DNA of 36,144 nt. Origin: an uncultured Bacilli bacterium. Its GTDB lineage: Bacteria > Bacillota_I > Bacilli_A > RF39 > UBA660. The notes below the pieces were generated by a model that saw only the letters and a list, made by a program, of their open reading frames with translations, was not told the DNA's origin and made no database searches. The translations under genes were made by a program, and so were the position numbers. Numbering within the stretch: position 1 is the first letter of the stretch; each line of letters starts with the position of its first letter. The DNA lies in the NCBI GenBank assembly GCA_934096405.1, contig CAKOLW010000014.1:1-36144 (forward strand), given 5' to 3'. Positions 1-6,286 of this stretch are shown here, in pieces.

Positions 1-16
1 CTCTTTCTTACACACC

Positions 17-43
17 AAAAAACTCATAGACTAGTGCCTATGA
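17..43 (-). terminator. Hairpin followed by U-run (terminator or attenuator)
   Basis: On the minus strand TCATAG (43-38) pairs with CTATGA (29-24) across an 8-base loop; a G and six T residues follow (22-17). It lies about 40 bases after the stop of the 20-codon ORF at 82-144. A CATAG at about 68-64 could pair with the same CTATG, so two alternative folds are possible, as in an attenuator. What follows is outside the window. Confidence 0.45.
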
Positions 44-81
44 ATTTAATATAACGAAAAAACTATGGGTGTTATTTTCTT

Positions 82-144
82 TTAACCCCCCCCGAAATTC
101 GTACCAAGTTTGGTACTTAATTCAAAGAGAATTATTCTTTCCAT
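82..144 (-). CDS. 20-residue leader-like ORF ending in Gly-Gly-Gly
   Basis: ATG at 144 follows a good ribosome binding site (AAAGGAG, 11 bases upstream). The 20 codons start MERIILFEL and end with GGG GGG GGT before TAA. These last codons form a run of eight G (93-86), very rare in DNA this AT-rich. A 16-base palindrome, GTACCAAACTTGGTAC (116-101), lies in the ORF. It sits between a promoter-hairpin upstream and a U-tailed hairpin downstream, which suggests a leader peptide; that is inference. One extra G would lengthen it to 38 codons and one fewer would give 23, so the tract could also be a phase-variable switch. No homology recognised. Confidence 0.4.
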   Translation of the reverse strand: MERIILFELSTKLGTNFGGG

Positions 145-215
145 AGTCTCATTACTCCTTTATTTTTACATTTTTATTTTACCATTTATTTTTTATCATA
201 TCAAGAGAATTTTTG

Positions 216-264
216 TAAAAAAGAGATGTAACCCCGCTGTCACGTCAGCAAGACTACATCTCTT
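216..264 (-). terminator. Nested hairpin with U-run after dtd
   Basis: On the minus strand AAGAGATGTA (264-255) pairs perfectly with TACATCTCTT (230-221), followed by a run of T. Inside is a second short helix, GCTG (249-246) with CAGC (239-236), separated by an asymmetric internal loop (GTCTT opposite GGGGT). It can end the comN-relA-dtd transcript. The inner helix and G-rich loop are more elaborate than the other terminators here, so a structured regulatory RNA is also possible. I could not match it to a riboswitch family I know. Confidence 0.6.
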
Positions 265-273
265 GTATTTATA

Positions 274-302
274 TTTATACCACATTTATAACTGAATAGC
301 AA
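274..302 (-). promoter_or_regulatory. Candidate promoter for the leader at 1-264
   Basis: TTGCTA (302-297) and TATAAA (279-274) are separated by 17 bases, downstream of the dtd stop and immediately upstream of the nested hairpin, so a transcript would begin at the base of that hairpin. The match to the sigma-A consensus is 4 of 6 and 5 of 6. Confidence 0.4.
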
Positions 303-319
303 GATTTTTAGTCATATTT

Positions 320-766
320 TTATAAATTAGTACTATCTAATATTATTGTTACAGGACCATCATTATAAATTTCTAATTTCATATCTGCTCCAAATATACC
401 AGTTTCAGTATGTATATTTAAATCTTTTAATTTACTGTTCATGTAATTATATAATTTTGAAGCATCAGCAGGATTTAATGCATTAATAAAGCTAGGTCTT
501 CTTCCCTTTGATATATCTGCATATAAAGTAAACTGGCTTATATTAAGAATACTTCCTTTAATATCTAATAAACTTAAATTCATTTTATCTTCATTATCAG
601 TAAATATTCTTAAATTAATTATTTTATCTATTACTTTATCAACAATCTTTTCATTATCTCCATTAGTAAAACTAGATAATAATACTAATCCTTCTTTTAT
701 TTCTCCATGTATTTTTCCATCAATTGTTACTTTACTATTTTTACTTCTTTGCACTACTACTTTCAT
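320..766 (-). CDS. dtd: D-aminoacyl-tRNA deacylase
   Basis: Hydrolyses D-amino acids (and mischarged glycine) from tRNA in the cytoplasm. The 148-residue length matches DTD. Both signature motifs are present: SQFTLYAD near residues 78-85 and NDGPVT near 135-140, where the GP cis-motif inserts into the active site of the partner subunit in the known dimers. The ATG overlaps the relA stop by one base (TAATG), so translation is probably coupled. The relA-dtd order is the same as in Bacillus subtilis. A terminator-like hairpin follows. Confidence 0.95.
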   Translation of the reverse strand: MKVVVQRSKNSKVTIDGKIHGEIKEGLVLLSSFTNGDNEKIVDKVIDKIINLRIFTDNEDKMNLSLLDIKGSILNISQFTLYADISKGRRPSFINALNPADASKLYNYMNSKLKDLNIHTETGIFGADMKLEIYNDGPVTIILDSTNL

Positions 767-2892
767 TATCTTTCCACCTTATTTATAAAGTTCATACTAT
801 TTAATTCTATCATAAATTTATTTAAAGTTTCTTTGTTTTTAACTTTAATTAGCAAATCATATATTTCATCAAAGCCTTGTTTACCATTGTTATTTATAGA
901 AGTAATATTTACATCATATTTAGTAGCTATATTGATTATGTTAGCTAAATTATCATTTGAAGAATTTAGATGTACTGTAATACGTGAGATATATTTATCC
1001 ATTATTTTATCATTCCATTCAGCATCTATAATTCTTGGATCGCTTAAATTAATGTTTTTACAATCTTTTCTATGTATTAATACCCCACTACCTTTAGTAA
1101 TATAACCTACTATATCATCTCCTAATACTGGATTACAACAGTTAGCAAGTCTTGTTAATATGTCTCCATAACCTGCGATTATTATTTTACCACTTTCAGT
1201 ATGTTTTATTATATTTGTGTTTAGTAATTTTTCTATTGGATCATCTTTTTTAGGTCTAATTATGTCTTCTAATTTATTTACTATTAAATTTTGACTATAT
1301 TTTAATGTACCTACTCCAACATAAACGTCTTCTATGGTTGATTCTTTTAATTCTTCTAGTACTTTATTATATACACTAGGTATTAAAGTTTCATTTTCTT
1401 TTAAGTTTCTTCTTTTTAATTCCTCTAATATTAGTTCTTTACCTGTAATTATTGCCTTATCTTTTTCTTTTTTATAAAAGTAACTTTTTATTCTAGATTT
1501 TGCATTAGCTGTTTTTACAAATTTAAGCCAACTTTTACTTGGTGCTTTACCTTTTTGAATTTTTAAATCAACTATGTCTCCATCAGATAATTTGTAATCT
1601 AGTGATACCATTTTTCCATTAACTAATGCTCCAACTGTTGTGTTTCCTACTTCACTATGTATTTTGTAAGCAAAGTCAACTGGTGTACTATCTTGTGGTA
1701 ATTCTATGATGTCTCCTTTAGGAGTAAAAATGTATATTTCTTCTTTTGCTAAATTACTATTAAAATTTTTAAAAAATTCATTGTTTCCTTCTAAGTCATT
1801 TACTTCAATAAGTGTCCTAAATTCTTGTAGTTTTGCTTCGAGTGTTGATTGTTTACTTCCATCTGTTTTTTCTTTATAACTCCAGTGAGAAGCTACACCA
1901 TGCTCGGCTATTTCATCCATTTCATGTGTTCTTAATTGAATTTCAAATTTATTACCATCTACACCAAAGACAGTTGTATGTAAACTTTGATACATGTTAT
2001 TTTTGGGATTAGCAATATAATCTTTAAATCTTTTTGGAATAGGTCTATATTTAGAATGAATTAGTCCTACTACTAAGTAGCATTCTTCAGTTGTATTAAG
2101 AAGTAGTCTAAGTCCTAATAAGTCATATATATCATTCCACTTTTTACCAAGTTTTAACTTGTTATATATTCCTCTTACTGATTTAACCCTATAAGTTATG
2201 TCAAATTCTATATTATGTTCTTTTAGTAATTCTATTAATTCATCTCTCATTTTGTATAGAGATTTTTCAAGTTCACTTCTGTCTTTATTTATTTTTTCTA
2301 ATACTTCATTGTAACCTTCTGGATCCATGTTTCTTAAACATAAATCTTCTAGTTCACTTTTCATAGATTTGATACCTAACCTGTGTGCGATTGGTATAAA
2401 TATTTTTTCAGTTTCATTACATACTTCAGTTATATGATTTTTATCATGAACATCAATAGTTCTTAAATTGTCTAGTCTATCCGCTAGTTTTATGAATAAG
2501 GATATTGGGTTTTCTGATAATCCCACTACTATACGTCTATATTTTTCTGCATCATTACTATAATGAAATGTTCTTTTTAAATGACTTAATTTACTTATAG
2601 AATTTAGTATGGATGCTGTGTTTTCATCAAATTGTTCACTTACTTCTTCATAAGACATTTTATCTAAAGTTATTGCTTCGTGAATTAGTGCACATCCAAT
2701 TGTTGTAGTGTTCATTTTTAAATCTGCTAATATAGATGCAACTCTTATGCTATGTTCTATATATGGTTCTCCTGTAATTCTTGTCATTCCATCATATATG
2801 ATTAAAGCTGTCTGATAGTATTTTTCTATATCTCTAATGTTATTTTCAGTCATATATAATTTCAACTTATTAATTAATTTTTCGTATTCCAT
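766..2892 (-). CDS. relA: RelA/SpoT-type (p)ppGpp synthetase, hydrolase domain degenerate
   Basis: Long RSH protein of the stringent response: HD domain (about 25-180), synthetase (about 230-350), TGS (about 390-450), helical and zinc-finger-like region (CCNP near 585), ACT domain (about 635-708). The synthetase half is intact: RFKDYIANPK, YQSLHTTV and EIQLRT are all present. The hydrolase half has diverged: where bifunctional Rel enzymes read HDVxEDT, this protein reads HEAITLD (residues 71-77), so the metal Asp is Glu and the catalytic Glu-Asp pair is gone; LADRLHN is LADRLDN (137-143). I infer a mainly synthetase-only enzyme. The start has AAGGAG upstream, 14 bases after comN; dtd follows with a one-base overlap. 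Confidence 0.93.
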   Translation of the reverse strand: MEYEKLINKLKLYMTENNIRDIEKYYQTALIIYDGMTRITGEPYIEHSIRVASILADLKMNTTTIGCALIHEAITLDKMSYEEVSEQFDENTASILNSISKLSHLKRTFHYSNDAEKYRRIVVGLSENPISLFIKLADRLDNLRTIDVHDKNHITEVCNETEKIFIPIAHRLGIKSMKSELEDLCLRNMDPEGYNEVLEKINKDRSELEKSLYKMRDELIELLKEHNIEFDITYRVKSVRGIYNKLKLGKKWNDIYDLLGLRLLLNTTEECYLVVGLIHSKYRPIPKRFKDYIANPKNNMYQSLHTTVFGVDGNKFEIQLRTHEMDEIAEHGVASHWSYKEKTDGSKQSTLEAKLQEFRTLIEVNDLEGNNEFFKNFNSNLAKEEIYIFTPKGDIIELPQDSTPVDFAYKIHSEVGNTTVGALVNGKMVSLDYKLSDGDIVDLKIQKGKAPSKSWLKFVKTANAKSRIKSYFYKKEKDKAIITGKELILEELKRRNLKENETLIPSVYNKVLEELKESTIEDVYVGVGTLKYSQNLIVNKLEDIIRPKKDDPIEKLLNTNIIKHTESGKIIIAGYGDILTRLANCCNPVLGDDIVGYITKGSGVLIHRKDCKNINLSDPRIIDAEWNDKIMDKYISRITVHLNSSNDNLANIINIATKYDVNITSINNNGKQGFDEIYDLLIKVKNKETLNKFMIELNSMNFINKVER

Positions 2893-2906
2893 TATTTCTC
2901 CTTCAT

Positions 2907-3191
2907 TTATAATAAGTAATCATCCTTAATTATATCTGTATTTCTTTTTCTAACTAAATCTAATACATACATTTTGACATCATCTATTTTTAAATCCATT
3001 ATATCTGATACCATATCATTTAATGTTAGACTTTCACTATTTTTCCATTTATTTATGCTTAGATAATTCCATATGTCTTCTTCTTTAATATAACTTATAT
3101 TATTTCTTTTTATTTCTTCTACTTTAGAATATAAAGCAGGCTTTATACGATTATATAATTCATCTAAATTTCTAAAATTTAAATCTTTCAT
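2907..3191 (-). CDS. comN: ComN-like post-transcriptional regulator
   Basis: A 94-residue protein of the family of B. subtilis ComN (YrzD), which acts on comE operon mRNA. It has the family pattern: a helical N-terminus, then EEDIWNYLSINKWK and a conserved NDMVSDIMDLKIDDVKMYV stretch. The ATG at 3191 was chosen because AAGGTG stands 6 bases upstream; an in-frame GTG at 3200 overlaps that site. It precedes relA by 15 bases. In Bacillus, yrzD also lies close to relA. Here comEA-comEC lie about 3 kb upstream on the same strand, which suits a competence role. Family assignment is by recognised pattern, not by alignment. Confidence 0.75.
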   Translation of the reverse strand: MKDLNFRNLDELYNRIKPALYSKVEEIKRNNISYIKEEDIWNYLSINKWKNSESLTLNDMVSDIMDLKIDDVKMYVLDLVRKRNTDIIKDDYLL

Positions 3192-3264
3192 ATGTGTCAC
3201 CTTCTTATATAATTTTACTATATCTTGCGTTAAATTAAAAGATGTTTAGTGATTTAAACATTAA

Positions 3265-3290
3265 AAAAGATTATATTTAAATAATCCTTT
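3265..3290 (-). terminator. Intrinsic terminator after the 3277-3750 gene
   Basis: On the minus strand AAAGGATTA (3290-3282) pairs with TAATCTTTT (3273-3265) with one G-T pair, and T residues follow. The stem overlaps the stop codon of the upstream gene, as with several other terminators here. Confidence 0.6.
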
Positions 3291-3750
3291 TTGATTTTTT
3301 TACTAAATTATTTTTATATTCTGGAGTCATATTATTTTCTTTTAATTCTATAATATCTTCTAAAGAACATTTTTTAAACATTAGCATTTTTGCTTTGATG
3401 TTAAAATAGTTATATTGGTTCATTTGGTCTGTTTTACTTAGTTTTTTAAATAATTGGTTTATTTGTTCACCTTCATTATCTATAAGTGCCATTTCATTTT
3501 TTATGTCTTCTATTGATTTATTAGCGTAATCGTTATAATCAGGTATCCAACTAGCATTTTTTAGAAATTCTACTCCATCTTTTTTAGTTATTTTAATAAA
3601 ATCTTTTAGTTTATATGATGAATATGCTTTTTTATTTGTTATATAATATATTGAAACTGGGATGCCTTTTTTAGTAGCATAAGTAGAACTTAATAAGATT
3701 TCAAAATAATATTTTTGTATATATACTGCATTTTTTGTAGTAATTTTCAT
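3277..3750 (-). CDS. Uncharacterised 157-residue protein
   Basis: I do not recognise this protein. The ATG at 3750 is preferred over one at 3768 because GAAAGGA sits just upstream of 3750 and overlaps the longer start. The sequence is soluble and lysine-rich, with no signal peptide or membrane segment. The N-terminal part (about 1-60) looks like mixed beta strands, with a Tyr-rich stretch (IYYITNKKAYSSYK); the rest is mostly helical. It lies between the DinD-like genes and comN, 47 bases after the frameshifted dinD copy, and ends at a terminator, so it may be the last gene of the comE-dinD transcript. Confidence 0.65.
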   Translation of the reverse strand: MKITTKNAVYIQKYYFEILLSSTYATKKGIPVSIYYITNKKAYSSYKLKDFIKITKKDGVEFLKNASWIPDYNDYANKSIEDIKNEMALIDNEGEQINQLFKKLSKTDQMNQYNYFNIKAKMLMFKKCSLEDIIELKENNMTPEYKNNLVKKSKRII

Positions 3751-3797
3751 AGTATTTTTTCCTTTCATAGTAATTATAGCATTTTTATATCGTTTTG

Positions 3798-4657
3798 TTA
3801 AATATCTTTGCTTAACAAATTTTTATTATTTTTTTCTAATTCCTTTAAACTTTTATTAGGAGTTGGCAAATCTTCAGGCATTGTTCCACCTAATTCTTCA
3901 ATTGTATTTCTAATTTTTTTACCAACTTCATAATGTGTTTTATTAGCATCAGACTCTAGTTTTATATTTTCATTTTTTAATTTTTGTTCTGTCTGAGAAA
4001 TTCTAAATAAGTTAGCTATTAGTTCATCACTACCCATATTATCTAAAATATCTTCTCTATATCTTAACTTCTTCCTTTTAGCAATATCATTAGCTGTTTC
4101 TCCATTATATAAACCCTTATAACCAGCGTTATGAAATTTATCAAAATTTATAACTCCACAATTTTTAGCAGTTTGATTTAAAGAAAAATTACCTTTTCTT
4201 GTTAAATCTCTTTGATAAAATCTTTTCTCATCTTCAGAAAGTTCATTGTAATTTTTTTCACTTAATTCTTGCTTTCTAGTTTGTATTGCAAAATATGTTT
4301 GTCCTAGTGCAACAACTTCTTTTCTAGGGTCTGAATTTTGTACTATCAAATAGCATGCATACCTAGATAGTTTATAATCTAATACAGTTCTCTTGGCTTT
4401 TTTTGCTAAGTCTATCATTTTGTCGGCGCCGACAAAATGATCATCTGTATTAATACCACTAATATCACATGCAAACTTTGCTTTTTGAATTACTCCCACA
4501 AACTTACGCCATTTTTTATAATCTAATGCATGTTGCAATTCTCTCGCATACCAATATTCATTTTCATATTTATCAATTTGCTTTATATTTTCAAAAAATT
4601 GTTATATCCATATTTACTATTTATTTCATTTATATCTCTTTCCGTGTTTTTTTGCAT
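3798..4657 (-). pseudogene. dinD: Second DinD-like gene, broken by a one-base frameshift
   Basis: Residues read from 4538 down to 3798 match DinD from the mid N-terminus to the end (GQTYFAIQTRKQELSE, GYKGLYNGETANDI, DNMGSDELIANLFR, GGTMPEDLPTP). Upstream, the 5' part is in a different frame: an ATG at 4657 encodes about 21 residues of a normal-looking N-terminus (ERDINEINSKYGYNNF) and then runs out of frame at a run of six T (4598-4593). Adding one T there restores a continuous protein through ENIKQIDKYENEYWYAREL. So it is a one-base deletion in a homopolymer: a young pseudogene, a slippage-controlled gene, or a sequencing error. The ATG is two bases after the stop of the upstream intact copy. 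Confidence 0.8.
4414..4441. repeat. 28-bp perfect palindrome inside the second dinD copy
   Basis: Two 14-base arms (ATCATTTTGTCGGC and its exact complement) meet with no loop. It encodes the DHFVGADKM segment and its centre, GGCGCC, is unusually G+C-rich for this region. The other four DinD copies carry inverted repeats of 22-30 bases at the corresponding position: 5291-5318 (imperfect, with a perfect 10-base CCGACGTCGG core), 5654-5675, 5902-5931 (13-base perfect arms) and 6053-6080 (10-base perfect arms). Confidence 0.9.
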
Positions 4658-4659
4658 TT

Positions 4660-5505
4660 TTAAATATTTTTTTCTGTATATTCTTTTATTTCTGTCTTTT
4701 TATTCTCTTTTTCTAATTCTTTCAGACTTCTTTCAGGTGTTGGTAAATCTTCTGGCATTGTTCCTCCTAATCTTTTTATACTATCTCTTATCTCTTTACC
4801 AACTTCATAATGAATGAAAGAAGCCGTATATTCATTATCTACGTTATCTCTTTTTAATTTAGCATCTGTTTGTGCAATTCTAAAAATATTATCTGCAAGT
4901 TCTTCACTTCCCATATTATCTAAGATATCTTCTCTATACCTTAATTTTTTTCTTTTAAAAATATCATTAGCAGTTTCTCCATTATAAAGTCCTTTATATC
5001 CAGCATTATGAAAACTTGCTAAGTCTTTAACTCCACTATTAACAGCTGTTTTATTCAAATTATAATTACCCTTTTTTGCTTGATTTCTTCTATATAATCG
5101 TTTTTCATCTTCAGTAAGCACATTATATTCTTTTTCACTTAATTCTTGTTTTCGAGTTTGTATTGCAAAATAAGTTTGTCCTAGTGCAATTTCATTTTTT
5201 CTAGGATCAGCATTTTGTACAATAAGATAGCAAGCATATCTGTTCAAATGATAATCTTCTATGACATCGACTTTTCCTTTCCCACTAATTATTGACTTCC
5301 CGACGTCGGCAAAGCAATCACACACATTATTTCCACTAACTCTACAACTGATTTGAGCTTTTTCTATTACCTTTTTAAAATTTCCCCATTTACAATATCC
5401 CAGAACAAGCATCAGTTCTCTTGCTTTCCAATATTCATTTCCTATTTTATCAATATGCTTTATATTTTCAAAAATTGTTGTATCTATATTTAATAATTCT
5501 TTCAT
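4660..5505 (-). CDS. dinD: DinD-like DNA-damage-inducible protein (intact copy)
   Basis: Full-length (281 residues; E. coli DinD is about 274). E. coli DinD is SOS-induced and reported to inhibit RecA and disassemble its filaments in vitro; the role here is inferred. Visible family features in order: NEYWKARELMLVLGY (about 22-36), DCFADVGKS near 63-71, SRYACYLIVQNADPRK-type core (here NRYACYLIVQNADPRK, about 88-103), GQTYFAIQTRKQELSE, HNAGYKGLYNGETA, LDNMGSEELADNIFRIAQT and GGTMPEDLPTP near the C-terminus. The start has GGAG upstream. The frameshifted copy follows after two bases. It sits downstream of comEA-comEC, so it may be read from the competence transcript; no LexA-type box was recognised by eye. 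Confidence 0.88.
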   Translation of the reverse strand: MKELLNIDTTIFENIKHIDKIGNEYWKARELMLVLGYCKWGNFKKVIEKAQISCRVSGNNVCDCFADVGKSIISGKGKVDVIEDYHLNRYACYLIVQNADPRKNEIALGQTYFAIQTRKQELSEKEYNVLTEDEKRLYRRNQAKKGNYNLNKTAVNSGVKDLASFHNAGYKGLYNGETANDIFKRKKLRYREDILDNMGSEELADNIFRIAQTDAKLKRDNVDNEYTASFIHYEVGKEIRDSIKRLGGTMPEDLPTPERSLKELEKENKKTEIKEYTEKNI

Positions 5506-5599
5506 TTATATCTCCTTTCATATTTCTGGTAATTTCAATCACTTTTCCCACGAGGGAAAATAATATAATTTATAATCTTCTTTATTTAACTTTTGATTT

Positions 5600-5810
5600 C
5601 TATCATAGATAATTTGTAGTCTTCTTTTTTAAGATTCTGAACCTATTTTGACAATTTTGTCAGCGCCTACAAAATGGTTATTTATATTAATATCACTATT
5701 ATCACATGCAACATTTGCTTTATTGATTACACAAAAATTATTTAATTTTTATAATTTCATAATTTGTTATTTCCATATTTACTATTTAATTCATTTATAT
5801 CTCTTTCCGT
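5600..5810 (-). pseudogene. DinD relic C
   Basis: Minus-strand reading from 5810 gives TERDINELNSKYGNN, the same N-terminus as the frameshifted dinD copy, then a stop. After a deletion the next frame reads VINKANVACDNSD, then NNHFVGADKIVKIGSES and a stop: clearly the DinD segment before the conserved core. The rest is lost. About 95 bases separate it from the start of the intact copy. It carries a decayed version of the inverted repeat (5654-5675). Confidence 0.8.
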
Positions 5811-5849
5811 GATTTTTAGCAGTTTCAAATATTTTTCTAATGTGAAGAA

Positions 5850-5998
5850 AATGGTATAATTTATAATCTCATATTTACCTTATAGCATTTGAATCTATTA
5901 CAACTATTTTATTGCTGTCAATAAAATAGTTAATACATTACAATTACTATTATCACAATTCATAGCCTCTTTAATTATTCTGTGAAAATTTTGCTACA
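5850..5998 (-). pseudogene. DinD relic D
   Basis: Minus-strand frames give IIKEAMNCDNSNCNV, then after a frameshift NYFIDSNKIVVIDSNAIR and, past stops, DYKLY, matching the DinD stretch from the helix before the DHF motif to the start of the DYKLSRYACYL core. N- and C-termini are absent. The inverted repeat at 5902-5931 has perfect 13-base arms even though the gene is dead and its arm sequence differs from the other copies. Confidence 0.7.
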
Positions 5999-6009
5999 AA
6001 TTATACTGT

Positions 6010-6272
6010 AATATTGACATTAATCTCTCTTGTTGCATTTTTTGCAAGTTTTATCATTTTGCATTATACCGCAAAATGATTATCTACATTGTACTTACTT
6101 TCTTTGCAAGTAACTTTAGCTCTCATAATCAAATCATTTATATTTCTTCATTGTTAATACCTTTCTTATGTCCAATATGACTTAATGCTACTTCAAATAC
6201 TTCAGTTACATGTTCATCAATAGGTTTTATATCTTCAAATATTTTTTCTGTATATTCATTTATTTCATTCAT
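6010..6272 (-). pseudogene. DinD relic E, with a 44-codon ORF still open
   Basis: A strong ribosome binding site (AGGAGG, 6288-6283), overlapping the comEC stop, precedes an ATG at 6272. The ORF (6272-6138) gives 44 residues beginning NEINEYTEKIFEDIKPID, a recognisable DinD N-terminus, followed by a stop. Another frame then reads MRAKVTCKES and VDNHFAV, and after a stop KMIKLAKNATREIN, the DHF-KM segment of DinD. The inverted repeat is at 6053-6080. The short ORF may still be translated with comEC; I regard it as a relic. Confidence 0.7.
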
Positions 6273-6286
6273 TTTAATTTTTCCTC

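Noticed and set aside
707..1105. Plus-strand open frame across relA/dtd
   Set aside because: It lies antisense to two certain genes and its protein is the Leu/Ile/Ser-rich type that AT-rich genes give on the reverse strand.
4469..4817. Plus-strand hydrophobic frames over the dinD junction, first taken for membrane peptides
   Set aside because: Antisense of Lys/Asn/Glu-rich coding DNA gives false membrane-like frames; no ribosome site and both overlap the dinD units.
5506..6286. Considered an insertion sequence or CRISPR-like repeat block because of its several inverted repeats
   Set aside because: No transposase and no regular spacing; translated pieces match DinD, so it is a set of gene relics.
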